A program made the translations under genes and the position numbers. This document shows positions 47,174 through 58,113 of a DNA stretch of 64,000 bases, in pieces (the stretch's first letter is position 1; each line of letters begins with the position of its first letter). The stretch covers positions 3,963,101 to 4,027,100 of the forward strand of contig NC_018396.1 in NCBI RefSeq assembly GCF_000208865.1, read 5' to 3'. The notes under the pieces are model-generated. The model saw nothing but the letters and a program-made list of their open reading frames with translations. It did no database searches and was not told where the DNA came from. Source of the stretch: Neospora caninum Liverpool (Eukaryota; Apicomplexa; Conoidasida; Eucoccidiorida; Sarcocystidae).

Positions 47174-49304
47174 ATGTATCGTCCTCTTGGCTCTCGCTTT
47201 AACTACCGATGCGTGCAAGTCTCGTTTCCTTCCTCCGCGAAGCGTCGATGTATACTTGTGTGTATCCATGGGTCCGAAGAAGCACTGTCTCGTGCGTATG
47301 CGCTTCCAGAATTCCTGGAGTTTTTCCCCGGCGGGAGCGCGTCATGGGGCGTTCTCATCTTTCCGTCAAAGTTGGTAACGGCCGCTCCCTCCTCAAGTGC
47401 ACCCGTACGTAATTCCTTTTCCTGTTTTTTCTGCGGATGCGTTCGCTTTTCCACGACGCTCGTCCCATTCCAGCGGCGAGGGACGGCTGCTCGCGATCAG
47501 CCATTCACGAATATCTGCAGGATTACTGATAGCCAAACAGGCCTTCAAAGTTGCCACACATTTACACTGGCGTACATGCGTAACCCGATTCATGTACTCG
47601 TACAAATACTTGGTAATGCCTATACTTTTGTGTATATATGCGTATATAAATGTATGTGCATACATGTATGTGCATAAGTATATGTTTGTATCACGCGGGC
47701 CAGTATATGCAAAAGGTTACGTCGATGCGCAACTGCGTGCCTCTGGAAATGAGTCTGAGTTTCTGCGAAGTTTCCGCACGCGTTTCACTTATGTGCCTGA
47801 CTGTTGATAGAAAGGTATCTGTGAATAACTGTATGTATATGTATGTATATATATATATATATAATCAATCAAAGCGAAGAGTCGTTGTCTCAGTTACCGT
47901 GCAATGTGCTCTTTTCTTACTGCGGTTCTTTTCTCAGCTCCCAGCGGAGGGCGACTCGTCCCATTCCCTTCAGCTCCAAAAGCGTTGATGAGGACGCAGG
48001 TGCCGGAATCTTGTAAGTTTTGAGCCTTTAAATCGCCACGTGCGGATGTTCTGATTTCTCCTCTCCCTTTGGGTGTTCTCCCTTCGCTCTGCCTCACGTC
48101 ACTTTCACTAGTGTTCTCTCAGCCGTGTCTTCCCCTTTCTCGTTTACCGTCGCCGCTCGTGTGTGTCCTTTGCTCTTCTTCCGCCTCGAGCGCGAGTGGT
48201 CCGCCTCCTTTCCTCCTTCCCCCCTGGTTTCCCCTTTCCTTCCCCCCAGGTTTCCCCTTTCCTTCCCCCCTGGTTTCCCCTTTCCTTCCCCCCTGATTTC
48301 GTCTTTCCTTCTGCCTTGGATTTGCCCATTCCCTTCCTTTTCCTTCTGTCTCTTTGTTAGTGGCTTACTACGACGTCGCAGATCCCTCCGAGGAGTTTGC
48401 CTGTCCTTCTCGCTTCGAAGGGACGCTCTGCGGCCGTCCAAAAACGCCGCTGGAAACGCAGGCGCGTCCCCCGAGATCGGCGACCCCCGCGGTTTCTCTT
48501 TTTCCCACGTCTTTGGCGGCTTCGGCTCAGGCGCCTGCCTCGGTGGTGCCTTTCGGCCGGTTGCGATCAGCGAGAAAGCTGCGAACCTTCTGCGAGGACG
48601 ACTGGCTCGAGAGAGACGCTGGCGAGGTAGGCCGCGCGAAGAGCAGAGCCTACGAGAGACCGGACGGGGCGAGTGCGCACGTTCCGACTTTTCTCGCGGG
48701 GACGGCGAGAGTCCTGGAGGCGCCTCTGGAAAGAGACCCATCGACACAGTCGGAGGGTGAAGAAGGCGGACCTGACCGGGTGTATTCGGCTGCCGCGCAC
48801 CCTGTCCGAGGTCCATCGCTGTATCGACAGAAGACGCGGGCTGAAAAAAAGGAGCCGGGTGCCGGTCTCCGCGCTCTCCCCTCACAGAGTCAGCGACTCG
48901 CGACTTGGTCCAGTCGCGCAGAGAAGGGGAGACAAATCCTGCGATTCGCCTCGCAGACCCCTTCGCCCAGGAGCGAAGCCCGAAAAGGAGACACCCTCGC
49001 CGCGGAGGACGCAGAGGAACAGCCCTCGCGGGGTTTGTCGCGACGCCTCTTGTCGCGCGCCTCCACAATGCATGCAGGCCAAGCGACGGCCACGCACCCT
49101 CCAGAGGCAGACGGCAGGGAACCCGCGAAACGGCTGCCGACGCAGCTCCAGTCTCTCGCGACTCTGAGGACCATGAAGACGCTCAAGGGACACGAAGCAA
49201 AAGGAGAGAGGGCCGCGGGAAAACAAATTCCGACCAGCGACTCAGAGAGCCTCCGTGACGAGCTGAAACGCGTGAGCCCAAAACGCAAAGCCAAGAAAGA
49301 CTAG
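47174..49304 (+). CDS. Gene C: hypothetical protein, 417 residues
   Basis: Family not recognised. Exons: 47174-47408, 47938-48012, 48361-49304, with phases 1 and 1 that agree. Donors are GTAATT and GTAAGT; acceptors are TTTTCTCAG and CTTTGTTAG. The start ATG lies in GAAAGATGT and is the first in the frame. Residues 1-75 look folded, with alternating strands (RCVQVSF, CILVCIHG, WGVLIFP) and a short helix. The remaining 340 residues are polar, Arg/Ser/Ala/Glu-rich and probably disordered, ending in a basic KRKAKKD. No signal peptide or membrane span. The basic C-terminus could act as a nuclear signal, but that is a guess. Transcribed divergently from gene B. Confidence 0.7.
47830..47863. repeat. 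TA/TG microsatellite in gene C intron 1
   Basis: TATG units followed by about eleven TA units lie inside the 529-base first intron, about 75 bases before the second exon. Confidence 0.9.
48225..48293 (+). repeat. Three 23-bp pyrimidine repeats in gene C intron 2
   Basis: Three tandem copies of a 23-base unit (TGGTTTCCCC, TTTCCTTCCCCCC) lie 70 bases before the exon 3 acceptor. The middle copy begins AGG instead of TGG, which creates a CCCCAG acceptor-like site inside the polypyrimidine tract. Slippage of the array could affect splice-site choice. Confidence 0.85.
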
Positions 49305-49584
49305 AAGGACGTAGCCCTCCGTATTGTTTCACTCTATACGTACGCTTGCACGTAAAAGTATGAATATATATACCTGCATGCGAATCGTTATATACATAGC
49401 ACCTACACGTTTATATATATCTATTTGTAGGGGGTTTTGTGGAGGATCGCTATCTGATTGGATGCCCTACTTTTTTGGTTTGCAGTCTCGTTCGACCTGC
49501 CTTTCGCGTGACACGCGTTTCCACTCTCAAGCTCGCCTTCAAAGTTTCGCGACTAGCCGAGCGCTGGACCTTCGCGCAAAGAGC
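49305..49584 (+). promoter_or_regulatory. Short interval between genes C and D
   Basis: Only 280 bases separate the gene C stop from the chosen gene D start, both on the plus strand. A TA-rich stretch (49360-49430) is followed by TTTTTTGGTTTGCAG, a good acceptor ending at about 49485, so gene D may have an intron in its leader and a promoter or first exon inside the gene C 3' region. An in-frame ATG at 49462 is an alternative start if no leader intron is removed. Confidence 0.4.
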
Positions 49585-52500
49585 ATGCATCCCACGCGGG
49601 TTCCCTCGAGGGATGCAGATTCCTCGGACTCGTCGCTGACTTCTTCGCCTCCCGACATTTGCTGGGAATCGGAAACTGGGGACGAAAGCGAGGCGGGAGT
49701 CGACCCGTGGGGCGAGCCGCAGGCCGACGCGTGGGGTAGGTCCGCAGGCGCGAGCGTCCGCGGAAGGCCCCGCGGCCCCGAGGGCGGTTTCGTCCGGTTC
49801 CTTCGCGAGAACGAAGCGTCGGAAGCACAGACAGCCACTGCGTCGCTCCTCAACCTGGCGAACGCGGCGCGGGTCGAGATGGGAAAGGCGCTGCGGCGAC
49901 GAGCGACAGAGGGCCTCGCGAAGCGCCTCGGAGGCGCCAACCCCCTCGAAGGGGCGCTTCGCGGTGAAAGCGTGTGGGGAACTGACGCGAGTGAACCAGA
50001 CGAAGACGAGCGAGCGGCCGTCGCCTTTGGCCACCTGGTCCTCGGGGAACTGAAATACGTTCGCGATATGGACCCGGCCATCAGCCGAATGTGCGACGAC
50101 CTCGGCACGCTGCTTCAAGACCTCGGCGACGGACGCGAGACGCGCGAACGGATCTCGAGAAACCGAAAGGTGGGGCACAACACGAATCCAACGGGATCCG
50201 AGCAACGCACTCGCTTCCTGAAAGGAACGCTCTGCGATGTGTCGGCTGTCGAGGGACATGTGTCTCGAGCACTGCACACTGCAATTTTCTGTATCGATGC
50301 ACGTCTCTGCTTTGTTTCCGTCTTTGAAGAGGTCCGCTTCTTTTTCCTGCCCCAGTGTCCGTTTCTTTCTTTCGACAGACGCATCGTCCTATGCTCGTGG
50401 TTGGGTCTATTCATGTACCCAAGCCGACGCTCACCGACGCGCGACTCGGTTCTCTGGCCGTCTCCTCACCTCTGGTTATACCCAGAGGCATGTCTTTCCT
50501 CTCTGCCGATATCCCGATCTCCACCTGCCTATATACATATAGTTGTCGCCTACATATGTATATGTACAAATAAATACGTACATGTATATATGTATATATA
50601 TCAGTATGCTTGCGGTGGACATGTGCATGTCTTTCGTCGAGTGTCCTTTGATCTGTTTACGCGCCCTGCTTGCCCGATTACGGTTTTTGTTCCGCCGGCA
50701 GAGAGACGAGGCGTATGAGGACTTGTTGACGAAGGTGGAGACTTCGATCGAGGATGTTCTCGACCTCGAGAAAGTGGAGGAGCGGTCTCCGTTAACTGCC
50801 GCCTGCACCGACGGCTATCGCCACATCGGCAACCAGAAAGTCTCGCGCAGTTGCAGTCCTCTTTCCCAGCCTGTGTGCTCGCCCCTGTGCGTCCTCACGA
50901 GGCCTTCGCCGCGACCCTCACCGTGTCCGTCTCCTCTCAGTGTCTCCGCGAGCCCGACGGGCGACACACGCCCCAAAGGCCTTTCGGCCCCTGCGCCGTC
51001 GCGGTTTCGCCTGCGGCCGCCAGAGGGAGACTGGGAGGTGGACGGAGCGGAGGGTTGCCTTCGACTGTCTTCGCCGCCGCTGATTAGAAGCGTTCAGGCT
51101 AGGAACGAGAAGCTGTGCGAAGCGGGAGAGGAGGCGAGCGCCGTCGAGGAACGGCACTGTGGCCAGATGGGAGGCCGGGCACGGACGCCAAAAGGCCTTG
51201 GAAAGGCAAAGGCCTCGATGGAAAACGGAGACGGACGTCTCGAACGCGGGGACAGGGCCCTGCCGTCGCCCGTCATGTGGGGCGTTTGCTTGCGATCTGA
51301 CGACGAGGACGATTCGCCCAGCACCAAGAAGCGACAAGGCGGGAGTTGCGCCGCGCGCCCCGACAGCGGAGGAAAGGAGGCGACACAAGGACCGGCGAGA
51401 CGGTGCATCGGCGACAAACTCGGCGCCGGCAGCCACGCCTGCGACTTGATTCTGCCTGCAGACGACGACAAACATGTGGTCAACGCGCGCCTCCCAGAGG
51501 CTCTTTCCTGCGAAAAAACCCTGCACTTTATGGTCCGTCTTGCCTCTCCATCGAAGTCTTCCGCCTCCTGTGTCTCCGTTGCGTCTCGCGTAAACCCTGA
51601 CTGCTCGTTCAAGTCCTCCCTCTTCGTTTCCTTCTCAGGGTCGCTTTGGTCCGGCCCCTTCCTGTGTCCCCTTCTTCGCGCGAAAACGCTTGCCCTTTCG
51701 CGTTCTGCGTCTTTTTACCGCGCCGGGGGTTCCATGCCTTTCTCCCCGATATTCCTTTTTCTCCCCCCTCCGGTGGTTTCCGTTCATCCGTTTTTCGCGT
51801 GGTAACGTTGCGTGAATGCGTTCAGGGCCTCCCGTTGGTGGCGACTGCAGAAGAGCTGAGTCCTGAGCAGCAAAGCGCCTTGCGCGAGGATGAAGGTAAA
51901 CGTCTTTTCTCTCGAACCACTTTTCTTCGACGGGTTCTTGTCTCCTGCGGGTCAACCAACGCGTTCGCGTTCCTCCTCCGTCCTCGTCCTTCTTGTGCAT
52001 TTCCTTCCTTCTCTCTTTGTGGCACCACATCCCCGTTTTCTCTGCTTTCGTGGAGATGCCCCCGGATCCTCCAAGCGTTTTTTCTCTTGCGCTTCGTGCC
52101 TTTCTTTCCTTCTCGCTCGACGTTTGTCCCCTTTTCTCGGTGTTCGCCTCTGCCGAAACCCTCTTTGTCGCTTCACGATCGCAACCCCTCCCCCCACCCC
52201 GGCCTATCCTGCCGTTTGCATCCAGTCCTTGCGTTTCGTCTTCCGACTTCTCTTCGCCTTCAGACTTATCGGAGGCTCTCGAGCGCCTGCATGTGCTCGA
52301 GGCCTACCTGCAGTCCTGTCCGGCCGCCGGCACAGTGCCTCGCTCGCGGCTCGGCGCGTTCCGGCCGCTCCGCCGGGCTCTCGAGAATCTCGACGGCCTC
52401 CGCGCAAAGGAGGCGGAAGAGGCGCCTGGCGAGAAAGCGACGGTCAGCACGAATGGCGCTGCGAGGAGAGAGAAGCAAACAGAGGCGGACCTCGACATTC

Positions 52501-54787
52501 AAGATCTCCAGTTCCTCAAGGGGCTTCTTTTGAGCGAGAGGTCTCAGGCAGAGGCGAGGAGACTCGGGGCCGGCGGTGAGATCGACAGTGAGAATTGAAG
52601 CGAACAAAAAGAGGAGAAAAAGAGATTCGAAAAAAGCGAGTTCCTTCCCTGGCCGGAAACGCCACCACTCTGTGGCTCGAGCCAGCAACGAGAGAGAATG
52701 CAAGGGCGGCACAGCCGGCCGTAGGGGGGGGGGGGGTTAAGGGGGAGGGCACCAACCAAGAAGTAGTACCCTCGAACCAGACTCTCTCTAGGAAGACGCG
52801 GGGCTTCTCCCAAAACCGCGTCGCGCAGAACAAGTCACGCCTTTTGACTCTCTTTGGTTCAGCTCTTTTTCCTTTCGGCTCCTCGCTTTCGGGTTTGTCT
52901 CGCCCTATGTGTCCATTCCCCTGCGCCGCCGCGAACGGTCGGTCGTTCCCTCCCAGCGTCCGTGTTTTTTCTCCTTTGCTATGCATCTTTTTCGCAGACC
53001 TGGAGCTTGACCGGCCGGGGAAAGACTTGCCTGGGACGTCGTCTTCGCCACCCTTTCCTCCGCTCTCGGAACTTCTCCCCAACTCTACGCGCGCTGCCAC
53101 GCCTGACGCGTCGCCCAGTGCGGCCTCCATGTGTCTTCTTCCGGGGGACAAGGCTCCACAATCGCCCTTGAACCGCGCACGCTCTTTTCTCCGCCTCATG
53201 GACAACAGTTTCCGTCGCGAGCGGGACGCACTCGCGCCGCTGTCTCCCGTGTCCTCGACCCCGTCGTCCTCCAGATGCTCTGGCGAGTCCTCCGTGGCCT
53301 TCGCTGCCTCGCGACTCGCCTCAGAAGCAGTGCCCGGGCCCCCGCCGTCCCTGAAGAGTAGTGTGTCTCTCTCTGCCTCCCGCAGCAAGAAGCTGGACCT
53401 CTCCGAGCCGGTGTCTCCGTCCTCGTGGGCGAAGCCAACAGAACCCGCCGTCAGCATCTCCGTCGCGCCGTCTCTGTCGCGGGACGTCGGACGAGCCGGC
53501 GGCGGCAGCTCCCTGGCCGGGAAAAGCGTTGCATTTCTTCCGCAACCTGCGGGACCCAGCAGAGAAACGTCCACAATCCTATACAAGTCGTTGCGTGTGC
53601 CAGGGAGTGCCCCCAGCGAATCAATGCGCTGTGTCTCCTTTGCTTCGCCGGGCGTCGAACCTGCGGCCCCGTTGCTCACGGAGACCAGTGGAGGAGGAGG
53701 CGTCGCCAGCTCCACTGCGGTCGCCGCTGTCCCAGAGAACCTCCCTGTCCCAGAGAACCTCCCTGTCCCAGAGAACACCCTCGTCCCAGAGAACACCCTC
53801 GTCCCAGAGAACACCCTCGTCCCAGAGAACCTCCCTGAAGACGTCGCCCCTCCTAAGGAAGACGAAGCTGGAGAGGCAGTGCCTTCGACGCGGGTCCCCG
53901 ACGGGCTTTCTGTTCCCGCGTTGGAGTCGAAACCTGACGCGGGGGCTGTCCACTTGGGAGCAGCGAAATCTGCGCCGACGCCGCCTGCGGAACGGCTGTC
54001 GCTTGGTCTCACCGTGCCTCCGCGGAAAGTCAAGACGCTCGGGGACAGCAGCCTGTCTCGCTCGTTTCACACCAGTCGTTCGCTCCGCGAAGCCTTCAAA
54101 GCGTCGCACGCTGCCACGGCGCCCTTACCTGCCGCCGATGGCCAGGCGGGCCAAGACGTGCATGCGTCACATCAGGTGTCTCCACCCGAAGGGCTATCCG
54201 GTCTCGATGCGAAGACGAGTCGACTGGACAGCAGAGGGCCTCCGCAGGCGCCGGCCTCGTTTCCCGAGAGCGCCGCGCCGCAGCAGCCAACCACGCTTTT
54301 TCAAGGCGCGAAAAAAATGGTTCAGATGGCAGCCGCGCAAATCGTGAATGCCTTCAGAGGCGGCGCGGCCTTCGCAGGTAAGCTGTCTGGTAGAACTTAC
54401 AGCGAAGTGACAGAAAGGTGTTAGCAGGTCGGAGACATCGTTGACAGCGTTTGGACAGCCGAGAGAGGAAAGTGGCTGCGAGACACGTGTCGCAGACTTA
54501 CCCGAGGAACGTCTTTTGTGGGGCTTCTATGCGGAGCCTGCGCCTTTTTAAAACGTTGGGTGTGTGGGGCGATTCTAAATGGAGGTTCTGCGTTCGCCTT
54601 TCCTCTCTTGCGTTTCCCGGTCTCACCCCAGTCGATTCCACACCGGCCTCTGTCTGCCCATCACGCCCACTCGCTGCAATCTCGCTCTCTTTAGGTCGTC
54701 TCGTTCTAGCCGTCTGTTCACTTAGAAACAGATATACGAATCGATCTATATACATATATATATATATAAATACATATGGATATCTGA

Positions 54788-54819
<32 letters not shown>

Positions 54820-55349
54820 CTATCTACGTGAATGGTTCGCTATAGAGGTACTCCATCTGTAGCGCTGCGGGTCGGTACGTGTTGACATGCATGCGTGGAC
54901 TGTTCGTAGCCGGTCCGGGGCCTGCAACTCTCCCTCTCTGTACACATGTCCCATCTTTTTCCATCTATCTCATGAGATGGCGTACACCACGGCGCAATCG
55001 CGATCACCCCTGCGTTTGCCTCTCCCACGTGGCTAGCCATCCTCCCGTGCATGCGTGCGCCCTCGCTCGACTGCGTGCAGAGGACGCCACGTACGATCTG
55101 GTTGTGTCTATCGGAGAGCTCAGGTAAGCCTTTGCGTTGAAACCAACCGCCTTTGCGCCATCACTGAGATGGAGCCTTTTGTTTCGAAGTCTCGATGCAG
55201 CTTTTTGGCATGTACTCCATTCTCTTCTCTCTGCGGCGCTTCCACGTCCATTTTCGTTCTTTTTGATTCTTGCGATATGCGACAGGAGAAGGTCAGCAGA
55301 TACCCAGCCTATAGACATCCATCCATCCATCCACATACACATATACATA

Positions 55350-55392
<43 letters not shown>

Positions 55393-58113
55393 ATATCCTT
55401 GTCAATCTAGTGTATCGCAGTTAGGATCCCTCACGCTTTTTTTAGGAAAATGGTCACATCTGCAAAAGGTGAAAACACGTATGTGTGTATGTTTAGACAG
55501 GTAGACATGTGGATATCTATCTGTGGGTATGCGCAGTGTTGTACGTGTGTCTCTGAAATATATAGGCGTTCGTGCACTTCTCTCGGTGAAGAAAGTCGAG
55601 AGGCGCGCGAGGGTTGCTTGTGTGCTCCCTTCTCGCTTCATCCTGTTGTTTTTCAACCGCGTCTGTCTCAGAAACGTGCTCGCGTTCGCCGACGACAAGG
55701 TCCCCAAGAAAGTTTTCTGCGTTGTTCACTACCAGAGCGAGAATGCTAAAGAGGTTCGTTTTTTCCGGATAAGAACGAGGAGAACGGTCACTGTGTCGAG
55801 AACAAGATGTAGGGAAAGCCAAGCCAAGGCGTGGCTCGAGAGCTTTAGACGTTTTCAGACATGCACGTGCATCAGTGCTCTTCTGTCTACACAGCCTTGC
55901 CAGCTGCAAGATGAGGTTTAAAGCCGAGACTGTCCGTCTCCGTGAGGTTCGAGTGGAGCCGTCCCTCACGCGTTTGCTTCGCTGTGGCTTTCATCTTGGC
56001 AGCTCCTGCGGGCGAGGCGGCAAAGAACGAAAACCTGCATTGTCAAGGAACTGGCGGAGCACGTCTACGGCAGTGACATTCAGCAGCGGGTGCGTCTCTC
56101 TCGGTGTCTGGGACGGTTTGCTTTTGCGCGTTTTCGGTTCATCCACTGAACACACAGAACCCTCAATCTTGGCTTGATCTCTCCGTCGCGGCGGTATCCC
56201 CGGAGTCTTCTCTCTCTCCGGATGCCCATGCGCTTCACGAGGCTTCCGTCTCCAACCTGGGCAGTTTTCCTCGCCGTGTTTCCTTTCCAAGGGCGGTCGT
56301 TGAATTTCACACTTTCTCCATCTGCCTTTCCTCAATCCTTTTCGCCGTTTCATATATTTTTTCTCCCCTTCGCAGGTCGTCCTACCCTTCCAGGCGCAGC
56401 AAGCGGGTGTGCGTGTTACAGTGATGCAGTTGAACCTGGACGACGATCTCCTCCAGTCTTTGCCGGCGCTGGAAGACTTCCAATACACGCCTCTCGGAAC
56501 GACGCCTCTTCTGCTCTACAATTCCTCGAAAGTACGGACGAACGTGCGAACGCTTTGTCGCCTTTCCTTTTCCAACCCCAGAAAGGTTTATCTTCTGCCT
56601 CGAGCCTCCCCTGGAGAGTTTTTATCGCGCGCGCGAATCTGCTGGCCCTGGGAGAACTCTGCATCGATTCAACACCACTTCTTCCATGGAGATATGCATG
56701 CACTTGATATGCGCATGCACGAACAGCTTTTTTCTGCGTCTGCGTGTCTCGTAGCCGGACGGAGAGAAGACGTTTTGGTCGCTGTTGAACACAGCCGATC
56801 CCGGGGCTTCCACGGGCGAGTTGTCCGTCAGCGTCAGTAAACAAGCAAAGGGAGAACAAACGGTCGCCGTCAACGGCCCCGCGCGGCCTTCCTCTGCATC
56901 CGCAATCCAGTGAGTGTTTCCACAAAAAACGAAGGAAATCTGAAACGCGCGAAAAAACCGGGGAATTTGGGACGGTCGAGTGCCGGCAAGGTGTCTGTAG
57001 GACCGTGTCGACATGCATCCGGGTGAACGGAGGGTTCGTTTCAATGGCTGAGGCCAAGCCTTGGACTGGATACCCAGGCAGGTGTGCTCCCCTAAACACT
57101 TCCTCGTAAAAGTCAGCAGGCGAGCAAAACGAATCGGATAACAACTGAAGCTGAACTCCCTGTTACACAGGATAAGAATGGGTATTCGTAGGTTTCTGCA
57201 AAAGATCTCTTTCTGGGGACTGGGGAGAAGACCATCGGAAGTTTTCGCTGTGTCTCTTTTCAGTCTGGACACCCAGCAGGAGGCACAGGCAACGGGCGTG
57301 CAACTCCCCGGACCGCCCTCGCCTGTCGGGGAAGAGAAGGCCGAGACCAACCATGCCTCTCCGCGGCCCACGGACGACCACAACGAGAAAGCGGAAAACA
57401 TAGAAATTGAAAAACAAGATGGCACAACCAAGAATGAAGACAAAGAGAAGCCCCAAGAAGACGACACGACCAGCAAGGACAAAGAGAAGGCAGAGAAACA
57501 GCATCGGAAAAGCAAGGAGGAGAAGGCCAAGAAAAGCGAAGGGGCCGAAAAAACCCCAAGATTAGACAGAAGTCGCGTGGAGGAGAGCGCACGATTAGAC
57601 AGCAGTGGCGTGAAGAGCCCAAGATTAGACAGAAGTCGCGTGGAGAAGAGTCCACGATTAGACAGAAGTCGCGTGGAGAAGAGCGCAAGATTAGACAGAA
57701 GTCGCGTGGAGAAGAGCGCAAGTTTAGACAGCAGCGGCGTGGAGAAGAGCGCAAGATTAGACAGCAGCGGCGTGGAGAAGAGCGCAAGCTTAGACAGCAG
57801 TGGCGTGGAGAAGAGCCCAAGATTAGACAGAAGTCGCGTGGAGAAGAGCGCAAGATTAGACAGCAGCGGCGTGGAGAAGAGCGCAAGCTTAGACAGCAGT
57901 GGCGTGGAGAAGAGCCCAAGATTAGACAGAAGTCGCGTGGAGAAGAGCGCAAGATTAGACAGCAGTGGCGTGGAGAAGAGCGCAAGATTAGACAGCAGCG
58001 GCGTGGAGAAGAGTCCACGATTAGACAAAAGCGCAAAAGTAGAGACGAGTCAAAAGGTAGAAGGGAAAGTCAGAAATGAAGGTACGGAGGGTACCCCGAA
58101 GGAAGAGAAATAG
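49585..58113 (+). CDS. Gene D: C2-like domain protein with tandem repeats
   Basis: Exons: 49585-50169, 50702-51589, 51826-51895, 52264-52575, 52998-54377, 55081-55123, 55672-55753, 56003-56089, 56376-56531, 56755-56909, 57264-58113. All ten junction phases agree, giving about 1,535 residues. Residues 1-620 are mixed helical and disordered (LLTKVETSIEDVLDLEKVEE, EALERLHVLEAYL). Residues 865-900 are six VPEN repeats. Residues 1079-1250, spread over five small exons, look like a C2 domain: YDLVVSIGELRNVL, VFCVVHYQ, VRVTVMQLN, then TPLGTTPLLLY, FWSLLN and GELSVSV as closing strands. Acidic Ca-binding loops are only partly present, so lipid or protein binding without calcium is possible. Residues 1352-1517 are 11-residue repeats. 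The donor after exon 7 is GTTCGT, slightly atypical. The start is uncertain (an in-frame ATG at 49462 exists). Confidence 0.75.
50518..50602. repeat. TA/TG-rich stretch in gene D intron 1
   Basis: Imperfect TATATG/TACATA units occupy about 85 bases, 100 bases before the exon 2 acceptor. No coding potential. Confidence 0.75.
52576..52598 (+). other. Retained-intron stop that would truncate gene D
   Basis: If the GTGAGA donor after exon 4 is skipped, the frame reads seven more residues (GEIDSEN) and stops at TGA 52596-52598. That gives a protein of about 625 residues lacking both repeat blocks and the C2-like domain. The intron (52576-52997) also contains a run of twelve G at about 52726-52737. 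Confidence 0.5.
53729..53836 (+). repeat. Six 18-bp repeats coding VPEN(LP/TL)
   Basis: Six tandem 18-base units code for VPENLP, VPENLP, three VPENTL and VPENLP. The copies are nearly identical at the DNA level (GTCCCAGAGAACCTCCCT against GTCCCAGAGAACACCCTC), so the array is recent. The unit is a multiple of three, and copy-number change keeps the frame. Confidence 0.95.
54745..54825. repeat. TA arrays in gene D intron 5
   Basis: Two TA runs (about 54756-54769 and 54792-54821) with GATA-like spacers. TGCATGC motifs follow at 54888-54894 and 55048-55054 in the same intron. Confidence 0.9.
55314..55390. repeat. CCAT and TA microsatellites in gene D intron 6
   Basis: Four to five CCAT units, then ACATATAC-type sequence, then about sixteen TA units. 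Confidence 0.9.
57559..58050 (+). repeat. Fifteen-copy 33-bp repeat array coding RLDxSxVEKSx
   Basis: About fifteen copies of an 11-residue unit, (R/S)LD(R/S)S(R/G)VEKS(A/P), are encoded by a 33-base unit. The second copy lacks one codon. Two unit types, RLDRSRVEKS and (R/S)LDSSGVEKS, alternate in a trimer order (copies 7-9, 10-12, 13-15), a higher-order repeat. Each copy uses TTA for leucine and AGA for arginine, codons unusual in these GC-rich exons. Because the unit is a multiple of three without antisense stops, two minus-strand frames stay open across it. Confidence 0.95.

Noticed and set aside
48094..49068. Minus-strand ORF of 324 codons opposite gene C exon 3
   Set aside because: Arg/Pro-rich antisense frame; it crosses the pyrimidine repeat of intron 2, whereas the plus-strand model has matching splice phases.
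56622..58028. Minus-strand ORF of 468 codons across the gene D repeats
   Set aside because: It is an antisense shadow: a 33-base repeat without antisense stops keeps minus frames open. The phase-matched exon 11 on the plus strand explains the region.
57260..58036. Minus-strand ORF of 258 codons with Cys/Leu/Arg repeats
   Set aside because: Same cause, a second antisense frame of the repeat array with no splice or start support.
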